64,000 nt of DNA from Patescibacteria group bacterium UBA5738 (GTDB taxonomy: Bacteria > Patescibacteriota > Minisyncoccia > Minisyncoccales > UBA5738), in contig DIFW01000017.1 in the NCBI GenBank assembly GCA_002419295.1, positions 1-64,000 on the forward strand, given 5' to 3'. Positions 8,734 to 17,459 of this stretch are shown here, piece by piece (the stretch's first letter is position 1; every line of letters starts with the position of its first letter). The notes below the pieces were generated by a model, which ran no database searches, had not been told where the DNA came from, and saw nothing but the letters and a program-made list of their open reading frames with translations. The position numbers were made by a program, and so were the translations under genes.

Positions 8734-9942
8734 TTAAACGGCGTCCATCATTGAATACATCGGCTGGATCATTGATATCGCGAAAAATCCCACCGCCGCG
8801 CCGATAACGATCATCAACATCGGCTCCACCACCGCCGCGAAATTTTTGGTTTGCTCATCCACTTCATTCTCGTAAAACTCCGCCAACTTGATCAGGATGT
8901 TGCTGGTTTCTCCGGTTTCCTCGCCCACGGCAATCATTTGAATCATTGTCGCCGGATAAAGGTGCAGATAATCCGCGATCGCTTCGGAAAATTTTTCGCC
9001 TTTTTTAACGCGCGATTCAATATTCAACAGCGCCGCGGTATAATTGCAATTGCTCACGGTATCGGAAGTAATCACCAAAGCTCGAGGCAAGGAAACTCCC
9101 GCTCCGATCAGCGCGCTTAAATTGCGCAAAGTATACGCCGAATTGACATTGCGCACGATTGACGAAATTGCCGGAAATTTCAGCATTGCATCGTCAAATA
9201 TTTTTTTGCCCTGTTGAGTTTTGATCAAACGCGAAACCAAAATAACAATAGCCACAACAAAAATAAGAACCGCCCACCAATAAGATTCGGCGAACTTCCC
9301 CAGCTTAATGATAAATTGAGTGGTAACCGGCAGGTCTATTTTCAATTCCTCAAAAGTTGCCGCCAATTGCGGCACCACGGTAGCCAGCATCAATATCCCG
9401 ATGCCGATCATCGCGGTCAAAATCACCGCCGGATACACCAAAGCGCCCTTTATCTTTGATTTCAACGCGTAATCCTTCTCCATCTGGCCGGCGGTAATGG
9501 CCAAAACATTGCCCAGCGTGCCGGTTTCTTCGCCCACTTTGGCCATACTGCGGAAAAAATCGGAAAAAGTTTCGGGATACTTGCCCAATGCGCCCGAAAA
9601 AGAATCTCCTTTCGTCAAATCATCTTTCACGCGTCCCAAAATTTTGGAAAACGAGCCGCGCGACGATTGTTCGGCCAAAATACCAATTGCGCGAGGCAAA
9701 GAAATTCCGGCAGTGATCATCACTTGCAAATTTTTGCAAAAAAATATTTTATCTTTCAAACTTGCCGCGCGCGCGGTTAAAAACGAGAACTTCAGGCGCG
9801 TTCGCCCGCCCCTGTCGGCGCGCGCCAAAATGAACCCCTCTTGGCGCAAGGCGCGCGCCAGCTGGTATTCATTTTCCGCCTCCCGCACGCCTTTCAACTC
9901 TTTTCCGTCAATTGACTTTGCGTGAAAATTAAATTGCACCAT
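8734..9942 (-). CDS. pilC: PilC/GspF inner-membrane pilus platform protein
   Basis: A 402-residue member of the type II secretion F family. It shows the two repeated GspF domains: the first with FFCKNLQVMITAGISLPRAI and the second with LRNLSALIGAGVSLPRALVI, each followed by VGEETG. Three transmembrane segments are visible, including a C-terminal FAISMIQPMYSM end. PilC forms the platform that couples the PilB motor to pilin assembly. It follows pilB and the HTH-membrane gene and precedes the minor pilins by five bases. Confidence 0.95.
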   Translation of the reverse strand: MVQFNFHAKSIDGKELKGVREAENEYQLARALRQEGFILARADRGGRTRLKFSFLTARAASLKDKIFFCKNLQVMITAGISLPRAIGILAEQSSRGSFSKILGRVKDDLTKGDSFSGALGKYPETFSDFFRSMAKVGEETGTLGNVLAITAGQMEKDYALKSKIKGALVYPAVILTAMIGIGILMLATVVPQLAATFEELKIDLPVTTQFIIKLGKFAESYWWAVLIFVVAIVILVSRLIKTQQGKKIFDDAMLKFPAISSIVRNVNSAYTLRNLSALIGAGVSLPRALVITSDTVSNCNYTAALLNIESRVKKGEKFSEAIADYLHLYPATMIQMIAVGEETGETSNILIKLAEFYENEVDEQTKNFAAVVEPMLMIVIGAAVGFFAISMIQPMYSMMDAV

Positions 9943-9965
9943 TGAATTTATTCATCCGCCAGAAT

Positions 9966-9988
9966 ACCTCGGGGCTTTGCCCCGAGGT
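9966..9988. repeat. Perfect 10-bp hairpin with 3-base loop
   Basis: ACCTCGGGGC and its reverse complement are separated by TTT. The hairpin sits between the HTH-membrane gene stop (9992) and the pilC start. No T-run follows it on either strand, so it is not a clean intrinsic terminator. It shares the three-base-loop form of other hairpins in this window but has a GGGGC rather than a GGT core. Confidence 0.75.
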
Positions 9989-9991
9989 AGT

Positions 9992-10666
9992 TTATTTGAA
10001 CCAATCGGCAATCATGCGGACCAGCTCTTTGAGCGCGCCGTTTTCAATCATCGGCGCCGAGTTTTCAACCGGCGCAAAATTATTTTCAACGGCCGCGGGA
10101 CGGTTTTTCAAATTCGACGGAATCGAACGGCTCACGCTGGCTTGTCCGGTGTTTTCAAGTTCAAAATTAACAATCCCCGAAAAATTTTTCGGATCAACCG
10201 CGGCAAAAAACAATAACGCGGCCAACACGCCGGAAATCAGCGCGCCAAAACGGCCGTATTTAAAAGTGTCGTTCGTTATTGTCGGGCGCGGCGGCGGAAA
10301 AATTTGTCCGGCGGAAAAACCGGCCCGGCGCCGATTGGGAAGCGGCGGCGCGGCCGCACCGGCGGCAGTGCAAAAATTTGCGACGATCGGACGCGGCGGC
10401 ATCACTCTTTCCAATTCCGATGGCGGCGCGGCATATGCGGCAACAGGCATTATCACGCTTTTTTTGGCCTCTCCCGCCGCGCGCCAATCTTCAACGCGCT
10501 TTTGATATTCATCCAGCCATATCCGGGTGGTCATCCATTTTTTTCCCAGTTTGATGGATTTTAATTTTCCCTGCCGCGCGCGCAACCGCAAATAGGGTTC
10601 CGAATATGAACATAATTTCGCCGCTTCCAAAAGTGAAATATATTTTTGATTTTTGCTTTCCTCCAT
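9992..10666 (-). CDS. HTH-domain protein with a transmembrane helix, in the pilus operon
   Basis: A 224-residue protein. Residues about 9-60 (YISLLEAAKLCSYSEPYLRL ... IKLGKKWMTTRIWLDEY) match an excisionase/MerR-type DNA-binding helix-turn-helix. A Pro- and Ala-rich linker follows, then one predicted transmembrane helix (about 143-160, FGALISGVLAALLFFAAV) and a low-complexity external tail. This combination suggests a membrane-tethered DNA-binding protein. It lies between pilB and pilC, so it may tie pilus gene expression to the envelope; that is inference. The start is ATG at 10666, with a TATAAT-like element at about 10674-10679. Confidence 0.75.
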   Translation of the reverse strand: MEESKNQKYISLLEAAKLCSYSEPYLRLRARQGKLKSIKLGKKWMTTRIWLDEYQKRVEDWRAAGEAKKSVIMPVAAYAAPPSELERVMPPRPIVANFCTAAGAAAPPLPNRRRAGFSAGQIFPPPRPTITNDTFKYGRFGALISGVLAALLFFAAVDPKNFSGIVNFELENTGQASVSRSIPSNLKNRPAAVENNFAPVENSAPMIENGALKELVRMIADWFK

Positions 10667-10753
10667 AGTTTGATTATAATCTGATTCAACAAAATAAACT
10701 ACCCTGCCGCGAGGCGGACAAATCTTTTTGGCAAACGAACAAAAAACAATTTA

Positions 10754-12523
10754 TTATTCGGTAATCACGCGCAAAACTTCTTCAATGGAAGTTTTGCCTT
10801 GCGCCGCCTTGATGAAGCCATCTTCGAACATTGTCACCATACCTTCTTTAACCGCGAGATCGGCTACCGCGTCGGCAGTCGCGTTTTTGACGATTAAATC
10901 CTTGATTTTTGATGTTACTTGCAAAACTTCATGAATGCCGATTCTGCCCTGATAACCGTCGGGGGACTCTTTGGACGGCCGCGGGCGCCGGAAAGGAATT
11001 GTTTTCCATGTTGCGGAAGCCTCCGCAACGCCTTGCTCTTTTAGAATTTTCAGAATTTTGGCCGTGTCGCAATAATTTTTCAAATGCTCCAAATCGCTGT
11101 CTTTTAAGAAGTATTCGTCTTTTGAATCCGCCAGGCAACGGATCAAACGCTGGGCGATAATCACATCAATCGTGGACGCGATTAAGAACGGCTCGGCTTT
11201 CATATCAATCAACCGGGGGATGGCGCCGGAGGCAGTGTTGGTGTGCAAAGTGGACAGCACCAAATGGCCGGTAAGCGCCGCGTTAATCGCCAGCGCCGCG
11301 GTTTCGTTGTCGCGGATTTCTCCCACCATGATAATATTCGGATCTTGCCGCAAAAGAGTGCGCAGTCCCGACGCGAAAGTAAGGCCGATCTTGGCATTAA
11401 CCTGCGTTTGGTTGACGCGCGGCATTTGATATTCAATCGGATCTTCAATAGTGGAAATATTCACTCCCGGCTCGTTTAAAATATCCATCATTGAATAAAG
11501 AGTGGTGGTCTTGCCGGATCCGGTGGGGCCGGTCATTAAAATCATTCCCATGGTTTTGTGCAACGCGCTCTTTATCTTTTCCAAGCCATGGCCGTAAAAA
11601 CCGAGTTTTTCCAAGGGATAAGCTTTGGCGCCTTCCGAAAGCAATCTCATCACGATTTTTTCGCCGTGAAACACCGGCAGAGTGGAAACCCGCAGAGAAT
11701 ATTTCCATTGATCGCTCTCCACTTTGAATCGCCCGTCTTGCGGCAAGCGGCATTCATCCAATTTCATATTGGAAAGAACTTTAATGCGCGCCACGATTCC
11801 GGACGCGGCGGCTTTGGGCAAAATCATCGCATCGCGCAGGATACCGTCAACGCGATAGCGCACGATTACCTCTCTTTCTGTCGGTTCAATATGAATATCC
11901 GAAGCGCGTTCCAAAATTGCATGCTTGACCAGAGTGTCCACAATTCTGATCACGGGCAAATCTTGCGCGGCTTTTTTCAAATCGCCGCTTTCCGGTTCGG
12001 CGCCTTCTTCCGCCATCGCCCCCGACATACGCATCGCCCCCTCCTCCGCACCGCCGGTGTCAATTGCCAAGTCTCCGACTTCGGCCATCAATGTTTTTTG
12101 ATAGCGCAAGATTGCGTTTTTTATTCCTTGAGAATCCGCCAAACGGGGCAAAACCGGCAATCCTGTGGTTTTTTTTATTGATTCAATAATCCCCAAATCT
12201 TCGGGATCAAGCATCGCCACCTCCAAAAAATCGCCGGTCTTGCGAAATGCCACAATATTATTGGCGCGCGCAACCGATTCAGGAATCAAATCCAGTATCT
12301 CGGGACGGATGTCCTCCTTTTCAAGATTGACAAAAGGAATCCCCAAAATATAACCTTTCAGCTTCACAAGCTGTTCGGCATCAATGAATTTGCGCGATAT
12401 CAAAATATCTTCCACCCGCACGCCTTTCTCTTCGGCTTGTTGCGCGCACGAATCAAACTGGGCGCCGGTAACGATATCGGCATCAACCAAAAAATTCTTT
12501 AATTGCTGGGGTTCTACTCTCAT
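10754..12523 (-). CDS. pilB: PilB/GspE pilus extension ATPase
   Basis: A 589-residue type II/IV secretion ATPase. The N-terminal GspE/MshEN domain covers about 1-150. The Walker A motif GPTGSGKTTT is at about 332-341, the Asp box around 355-372, and the Walker B/His region LLRQDPNIIMVGEIRD ... LVLSTLHTNTA at about 390-431. The tetracysteine zinc site near the C-terminus seen in many GspE proteins is missing; only one Cys follows LIR. It powers pilin polymerisation at the inner face of the membrane. It lies 19 bases after the response regulator gene. Confidence 0.96.
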   Translation of the reverse strand: MRVEPQQLKNFLVDADIVTGAQFDSCAQQAEEKGVRVEDILISRKFIDAEQLVKLKGYILGIPFVNLEKEDIRPEILDLIPESVARANNIVAFRKTGDFLEVAMLDPEDLGIIESIKKTTGLPVLPRLADSQGIKNAILRYQKTLMAEVGDLAIDTGGAEEGAMRMSGAMAEEGAEPESGDLKKAAQDLPVIRIVDTLVKHAILERASDIHIEPTEREVIVRYRVDGILRDAMILPKAAASGIVARIKVLSNMKLDECRLPQDGRFKVESDQWKYSLRVSTLPVFHGEKIVMRLLSEGAKAYPLEKLGFYGHGLEKIKSALHKTMGMILMTGPTGSGKTTTLYSMMDILNEPGVNISTIEDPIEYQMPRVNQTQVNAKIGLTFASGLRTLLRQDPNIIMVGEIRDNETAALAINAALTGHLVLSTLHTNTASGAIPRLIDMKAEPFLIASTIDVIIAQRLIRCLADSKDEYFLKDSDLEHLKNYCDTAKILKILKEQGVAEASATWKTIPFRRPRPSKESPDGYQGRIGIHEVLQVTSKIKDLIVKNATADAVADLAVKEGMVTMFEDGFIKAAQGKTSIEEVLRVITE

Positions 12524-12542
12524 ATTTTAAAAAACGCCGATT

Positions 12543-12917
12543 TTATTTTTCTCCGCCCAAGGTTTGTTCAACGATATTGGCAATGTTTTGCAAGCTCTGT
12601 TCGCTTTTAACCAAGTATGTCGTGATTCCCATCTCCATCATCTTGCTCACATCGCTCATTTGCGATAAATTGGTCAAAACTATGATCGGGATGGATTTGG
12701 TTTTCTCGTCTTTTTTGAGGTCCTCCAAAACATCAAAGCCGCTCTTTTTGGGCAGAATGATGTCCAGCAAAATCAAATCGGGCGGATTCTGGCGCGCCAA
12801 ATTGACGCCCAGCTCCCCATCAAGCGCAGAAATAACGCGATAGCCATTGGCTCCCAAAAATTCGGAAACCGCCTTTTGCATCACCGCCTCATCCTCAATG
12901 AAAAGTATATTTTTCAT
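12543..12917 (-). CDS. Single-domain response regulator (CheY-like)
   Basis: A 124-residue receiver domain with no output domain. The acidic pair is at FIEDEA, the phospho-acceptor Asp is in DLILLDIILP (about residue 52), a Thr is at IVLTN, and the conserved Lys is in YLVKSE. It starts 12 bases after the histidine kinase stop and ends 19 bases before pilB, so the pair is probably co-expressed with the pilus operon and may act through protein contact rather than DNA binding. Confidence 0.93.
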   Translation of the reverse strand: MKNILFIEDEAVMQKAVSEFLGANGYRVISALDGELGVNLARQNPPDLILLDIILPKKSGFDVLEDLKKDEKTKSIPIIVLTNLSQMSDVSKMMEMGITTYLVKSEQSLQNIANIVEQTLGGEK

Positions 12918-12929
12918 AAAATTTAAAAT

Positions 12930-13928
12930 TTACATTTTTTTATTGGTTGCCGCCGGCAATTTAAACCAAAATGTCGTGCCCTTTCCCTGACAGCTGGTAA
13001 AGCCGATTTTGCCGCCGGAGTGATCAATAATATTTTTGGCAATATAAAGCCCCAATCCCGAACCGCCGGTTTGATAGCGCCGCACATTGTCGGCGCGGAA
13101 AAACTTTTGGAAAATATATTTTTGATCTTCTTTTGGAATGCCAATGCCATTATCAATAACTTCGCAAAAAACGAATCTGCCTTTGCCGTAGATTTTGACC
13201 AACACTTCGCCGGGTTCTTTTCCCCGCGCGATATCGCCGGAAGCAAAACCGATATAGCGAACGGCGTTGTAAAGCAAATTCTCCAATACTTGCAAAACCT
13301 GAAAAGGATCGCCGTTCACTTGGGGGGTTTTATCGGCAAAATCCGTTTTTATTTTTACATTTGACGATTTTGAAATCGGCTCGAATTCCTTTACCAAATC
13401 GTTGGCAATGTTTTGCAGGAAAAAATTTTCTTTTTTTAAAATCAGTTTGGTCGCCTCAATACGCGACACCGTTAACAGCTCGCTCACCAGTTTTTGCATC
13501 CTTTCCAAATTCTCCTTTAAGATTTTAAAATACTCTGTTTGCTTTTTCTCAGCATTGCCCAATATGCCGGAAGTAAGAATTTCCACAATCCATTTCAAAT
13601 TCGTGAGTGGGGAACGAATTTGATGGGAAACAATGTTGACAAATTCGGTTTTTAAGCGATTTGCTTCGGCCAATTGCTCAAAACTGCGCACAATAATAAA
13701 AGAAATGATAAAAATCGCCGTTGCCAAAGAAATCACCACCAGCATTAACTTCTCGGGATCGCTGTCATAACGAATACCAACAAAATAAGCGGTAATCATC
13801 GCCACGACATTAACATTGCCCATCACCAAAAAAAGAAACTGCGGACATTGGCGCAGAGGCAAATTATATTTTCGGCACTGCCCAATTACATTTATTTGAT
13901 CAAAAAAATTTTTAAAAAATCGCTTCAT
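12930..13928 (-). CDS. Membrane histidine kinase
   Basis: Sensor kinase of about 332 residues when started at ATG 13928; a longer frame to 13979 would need TTG. Two transmembrane helices (about 30-50 and 60-85) enclose a very short external loop, so there is no separate sensor domain. The H-box is VSHQIRSPLTNLKW; the ATP-binding domain shows LYNAVRY, DNGIGIP and GSGLGLYIAK. It pairs with the adjacent CheY-like regulator and precedes the pilus operon. Its signal is unknown. Confidence 0.94.
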   Translation of the reverse strand: MKRFFKNFFDQINVIGQCRKYNLPLRQCPQFLFLVMGNVNVVAMITAYFVGIRYDSDPEKLMLVVISLATAIFIISFIIVRSFEQLAEANRLKTEFVNIVSHQIRSPLTNLKWIVEILTSGILGNAEKKQTEYFKILKENLERMQKLVSELLTVSRIEATKLILKKENFFLQNIANDLVKEFEPISKSSNVKIKTDFADKTPQVNGDPFQVLQVLENLLYNAVRYIGFASGDIARGKEPGEVLVKIYGKGRFVFCEVIDNGIGIPKEDQKYIFQKFFRADNVRRYQTGGSGLGLYIAKNIIDHSGGKIGFTSCQGKGTTFWFKLPAATNKKM

Positions 13929-13984
13929 TGAAAAATTATTTTTAGAGCGCCAAACAACCGCCGATCTTGAATACCGCAATTATC

Positions 13985-14013
13985 ATTATAATCGCAAATT
14001 ATGGTTGACGCAA
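13985..14013 (-). promoter_or_regulatory. Predicted promoter of the kinase-pilus operon
   Basis: On the minus strand TTGCGT (14013-14008) is followed after 17 bases by TATAAT (13990-13985), about 57 bases upstream of the kinase ATG. Its -35 box overlaps that of the divergent tRNA promoter. Confidence 0.5.
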
Positions 14014-14033
14014 ACGCAATAACGCGATAGGAT
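14005..14033 (+). promoter_or_regulatory. Predicted promoter of the tRNA-Pro/tRNA-Gly unit
   Basis: TTGACG (14005-14010), a 17-base spacer, then TAGGAT (14028-14033). The predicted start lies a few bases before tRNA-Pro at 14042. It diverges from the kinase promoter and the two -35 boxes overlap. Confidence 0.6.
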
Positions 14034-14041
14034 ATTCTCGC

Positions 14042-14112
14042 CGGGGTGTAGTGCAACGGTAGCACGAGTCCTTTGGGAGGATTTAATTCCAGTTCGAGTC
14101 TGGACACCCCGA
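14042..14112 (+). tRNA. tRNA-Pro (anticodon TGG)
   Basis: Acceptor CGGGGTG/CACCCCG with A73 at 14112, D-loop with GG, anticodon loop TTTGGGA and a canonical T-loop TTCGAGT. CCA is not encoded. It is the first gene of a two-tRNA plus-strand unit with its own promoter. Confidence 0.97.
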
Positions 14113-14126
14113 CAGAAGAAATATAA

Positions 14127-14147
14127 TCGCGAAGAGCGCCTTCGCGA
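14127..14147. repeat. Hairpin between the two tRNAs
   Basis: TCGCGAAG (14127-14134) pairs perfectly with CTTCGCGA (14140-14147) around a five-base loop. It probably folds in the precursor transcript and separates the tRNAs. There is no T-run, so it is not a terminator. Confidence 0.7.
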
Positions 14148-14154
14148 ACCGAAG

Positions 14155-14225
14155 GCGGGCATGGTGTAGCAGTAGCACGAAACCCTTCCAAGGTTTCGGC
14201 ACGGGTGCGAATCCCGTTGCCCGCT
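14155..14225 (+). tRNA. tRNA-Gly (anticodon TCC) with altered elbow
   Basis: Acceptor GCGGGCA/TGCCCGC, discriminator T at 14225, anticodon loop CTTCCAA. The T-loop reads TGCGAAT, so position 55 is G instead of the near-universal T, and the D-loop AGCAGTA lacks the usual GG. These are the two sites that normally join the D- and T-loops (G18 with pseudouridine 55). All stems pair well, so it does not look decayed. CCA is not encoded. Confidence 0.92.
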
Positions 14226-14262
14226 CAAATTAAAAAAGCCTTTTTGGGGCTTTTTTAATTTG
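14226..14262. terminator. Bidirectional intrinsic terminator
   Basis: A 15-bp perfect stem (14226-14240 with 14248-14262), rich in A on the left and T on the right, around a seven-base loop. It ends the tRNA unit on the plus strand and the rny transcript on the minus strand. Confidence 0.9.
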
Positions 14263-14318
14263 AGTGCGGGACGCCCCGCAATAGAACGGTCCGCCCATAT
14301 CGCATGGTTGTTCTATGT

Positions 14319-15845
14319 TTATTTTGCAAACTCGGTTACCCGCGTTTCGCGAATTACATTCACCTTGATTTCTCCGGGATAGCGCAATTCCTCTTCAATG
14401 CGTCCGGCGATTTCTTTTGCCAATTTTTGCGCCTGCCAATCGTCAATCTCTTTCGGACGGACAAACACCCGGATTTCGCGTCCGGCCGAAAGCGCCCACG
14501 CCTTTTCCACGCCTTCAAATCCCTTGGCAATCGCTTCCAACTCGCCCAAACGTTTTAAATAATTTTCCACAGTATCTTTCCGCGCTCCGGGACGCGCTCC
14601 CGAAATTTGGTCCGCCGCCTGCACAATCATTCCTTCGACGCTTTCGTAGGGAAAATCTTCGTGATGCGATCTCATCGCCGCGACCACCTCCGGCTCAATA
14701 TTGAATTTCTCCAGAATTTTGACGCCGATCTCCACATGTGTGCCTTCAATCTGCTGATCCACCGATTTTCCGATGTCATGGAACAACCCCGCTTTGCGCG
14801 CCGTTTTGACATTGGCGCCGATTTCCGCGGCAATCGCCGCCGACAAATGGGCAACTTCAATTGAATGAAGCAACGCGTTTTGCCCATAACTGGTGCGGTA
14901 TTTCAATCGACCGAGCAATTGGACCAGGCGCGGATTCAATCCCAAAACATTGGTATCATAACAAGCCTGCTCGCCGGCCTCCTTAATCTTGGCGGCAATC
15001 TCTTCTTCGGCAATTTTCACGGTTTCTTCAATGCGCGCCGGCTGGATGCGCGAATCCTGAATCAGTTTTTCCAGCGCGATTTTGGCAATTTGCCTTCGCG
15101 TGGGATCAAATCCCGAGATCACCACGGTTTCCGGAGTTTCGTCAACAATAATCTCCACGCCGGTTAAGCGTTCCAATGTGCGGATGTTCCGGCCTTCTTT
15201 GCCGATAATCCTTCCTTTAATATCATCGCTGGGCAGGCTAACCACCGAAGTGGTCATCTCTTGAGCCTGTGAAAGCGCGAATTTTTGAATCGCTTGCGCC
15301 AAAATCTCCCGGGCGCGCCGTTTAAATCCTTCAATCCCCTCGCTTTCCAGCCGCCGCGTTTTTTCCAACAAATCTTTGGCGTAATCTTTTTCCAAAATTT
15401 CCATCAATTCCTTGCGCGCATCTTCTTTATTCAATCTGGCAATACGCTCCAAGCTTTCCATCGCTTGGCGATGCAATTCTTCCAAATTTTCTTTCAAAGA
15501 TTTTAATTTTTGCACTTTTTCGCGCAAGCCCTTTTCCTCGGCTTCAAACGATGCAACCCGCTGTTCCAAGTTGCTTTCGCGCTTTAGAATCAGCATCTCG
15601 GTTTTGGCAATCTCCTTCTGGCGCCGGCTGACTTCCTGGCGCGAATCTTCCATCATTTTCTGGGCTTTTGCCTGCGCTTCATCCTGCAATTTTTGCGCTT
15701 CAATTTTGGCTTTCGCCAGCTTGCCGGCAATATTCTTTTCAATCGTGCCGGCTCTTTTCTTGGCAATCGCCTGCCGCGCGAAATAACCCGCGGCAGCGGC
15801 GGCGCAAATCACCAAGATCAATGGGAAAATAAATAGCAAATCCAT
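14319..15845 (-). CDS. rny: Ribonuclease Y
   Basis: Membrane-anchored endoribonuclease that starts mRNA decay. The N-terminal helix MDLLFIFPLILVI anchors it; a long coiled coil covers about 30-195; a KH RNA-binding domain includes GRIIGKEGRNIRTLE; the HD domain shows HSIEVAHLS and LFHDIGKSVD; the C-terminal end EIKVNVIRETR is typical of the family. The length is about 508 residues, as usual. I chose the ATG at 15845; GTG at 15869 and ATG at 15857 are in frame upstream. The gene is flanked by the terminator at 14226-14262. Confidence 0.96.
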   Translation of the reverse strand: MDLLFIFPLILVICAAAAAGYFARQAIAKKRAGTIEKNIAGKLAKAKIEAQKLQDEAQAKAQKMMEDSRQEVSRRQKEIAKTEMLILKRESNLEQRVASFEAEEKGLREKVQKLKSLKENLEELHRQAMESLERIARLNKEDARKELMEILEKDYAKDLLEKTRRLESEGIEGFKRRAREILAQAIQKFALSQAQEMTTSVVSLPSDDIKGRIIGKEGRNIRTLERLTGVEIIVDETPETVVISGFDPTRRQIAKIALEKLIQDSRIQPARIEETVKIAEEEIAAKIKEAGEQACYDTNVLGLNPRLVQLLGRLKYRTSYGQNALLHSIEVAHLSAAIAAEIGANVKTARKAGLFHDIGKSVDQQIEGTHVEIGVKILEKFNIEPEVVAAMRSHHEDFPYESVEGMIVQAADQISGARPGARKDTVENYLKRLGELEAIAKGFEGVEKAWALSAGREIRVFVRPKEIDDWQAQKLAKEIAGRIEEELRYPGEIKVNVIRETRVTEFAK

Positions 15846-15968
15846 AATCTTAAACATCCCGAAGGCCACGGCGCGTTTTGGCCATATTTTGCTTCCAATT
15901 CAAAACCGACCGCAAAACAACTTCGCCGCGCATGAACTCACGAGATATTTTTTAAAACTATCGGCAAG

Positions 15969-17321
15969 TTAAATTGGCACCTCTTCCCATTTGGGCAACG
16001 AACGCGCCCTGAAAGAAATATCCATACAATTTTCCCTGCCGGCGTTATCAAACAATTTCAATTCGATTTTGTTGTCCTTGCCGATAATCAAATCCTCAAT
16101 TTCGCCGTTCGCGGTGGCAACAACTCCGTCGATCGTGAACTTCCAATTGTAATTAACGATCGCGCTCGCCTCTTCCGAGCAGGACGAAACATCTTTGACA
16201 TACAACACGCCTCCTTTGGCAATCCTCTTGGTAAAATCCGCTTTACCGGCCGCGCTGGTGCAATCTTGCCAATTCGTGCTTTCGATATATTCTCCTTCTT
16301 CGTCATATGGATTGTCAAATGTGCATTTGAAATCCGCATCTATCCCTTTTTTGATTGTAATCGCGCGCGTGGCAGTACTGCTGTTTCCCGCGGCGCAATT
16401 TGAACTCACGGTATCACTCACCGTAAGCGACAGGGTATAATTTCCCGGGACTATCTTATTGGCAAACGCGCCCAAATTGATCGTTTGCCCCGCACCCGAC
16501 GCGAGATAGCTGTAAGATGCCGGTCCGCTCAACTGCCAATACGCGCACGCAACATTGCCTTCAGAAATATCTTCGACGGAATAAATACATATCGGACATT
16601 GTTGCGTCGGCGGATAGGCAATCCATGTCGTGATCGGACTATTGTCGCACACACCATAACTGCACGAACTGCCGCCGCACTCCATCTTGGCAATCGGCCC
16701 GAATGATGCTGTTGTAAATACCTTATACGGACCGCCGGCGCCCGCATCCGCGCCGTTGAAACTCAACCAACCCAAAACCATATCCGACCAGGCCCAACCA
16801 TAAAAATCACCCGTTGCCGGATCAATGGAAACGCCGTAATTCGCACCGCGCAAACTAACGCATCCGTCCCAGCCGCCGCCATTAGCCAAAACTTTAGCCC
16901 AGCCACTCACTTCATGGCGACCGCCCCCGCCGGCAGTCGGGCTGACTTTTGCTTGACAAGCGCTCCCCGAACACCCGTCGCAACCGGCCGTATCCGACAC
17001 ATTAAACGAAATCCAGCCGATATGCTCCGACCAAGCATGTCCTGACATGGTCCACGCGACTTGATCGATATTGACCCCGTAATCCGCGCCCCCGCCGGCA
17101 CCCGAATCCGCGCTATTGAAACTCACCCAGCCGATATTCTCCGACCAAGCCCAACCGCGGACATTATGGCTTGAACCGGCAGACACTTGATGAGCGGAAA
17201 ACACACCCGCAAACGCGAAAATCGCGGCGGCGCAAACCAAAAGAACACGATTTTTTTTGTTCAAAATAATTGGCCGCGCTGATGCCGGATCGGCGCAACG
17301 CGAACGATTAGAATAACACAT
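15969..17321 (-). CDS. Secreted protein with GWxWSExIGWxSFN repeats and PKD-like domain
   Basis: About 450 residues. A cleavable-looking signal helix (RVLLVCAAAIFAFAGVFSAHQVSA) is followed by three repeats built on GWAWSENIGWVSFN, GHAWSEHIGWISFN and GWAWSDMVLGWLSFN, each ending in a YGV(N/S)ID or similar strand. This repeat is common in surface proteins of Parcubacteria (established association; function unknown). The C-terminal half is Cys-rich and contains a PKD-like stretch (YTLSLTVSD). The ATG at 17321 is used; the long N-terminus before the signal helix suggests a later true start. It is likely exported. Confidence 0.85.
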   Translation of the reverse strand: MCYSNRSRCADPASARPIILNKKNRVLLVCAAAIFAFAGVFSAHQVSAGSSHNVRGWAWSENIGWVSFNSADSGAGGGADYGVNIDQVAWTMSGHAWSEHIGWISFNVSDTAGCDGCSGSACQAKVSPTAGGGGRHEVSGWAKVLANGGGWDGCVSLRGANYGVSIDPATGDFYGWAWSDMVLGWLSFNGADAGAGGPYKVFTTASFGPIAKMECGGSSCSYGVCDNSPITTWIAYPPTQQCPICIYSVEDISEGNVACAYWQLSGPASYSYLASGAGQTINLGAFANKIVPGNYTLSLTVSDTVSSNCAAGNSSTATRAITIKKGIDADFKCTFDNPYDEEGEYIESTNWQDCTSAAGKADFTKRIAKGGVLYVKDVSSCSEEASAIVNYNWKFTIDGVVATANGEIEDLIIGKDNKIELKLFDNAGRENCMDISFRARSLPKWEEVPI

Positions 17322-17385
17322 TTGCAATCTAACCTTTACTACGCCTTCATCATACCATATTTCTTTTATGGCGCAATCCCCAAAC

Positions 17386-17412
17386 CCAAAAATCCCGCTT
17401 TCGGCAGGATTT
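17386..17412 (-). terminator. Possible intrinsic terminator after clpP
   Basis: On the minus strand AAATC and CCG pair with CGG and GATTT around an AAAG loop with a small bulge, followed by five T. It lies about 50 bases after the clpP stop. The stem is imperfect. Confidence 0.45.
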
Positions 17413-17459
17413 GTTTTAAGCCTTCCAATTTTCGGCCGCGAGGCCTCATTATCTCGTTT

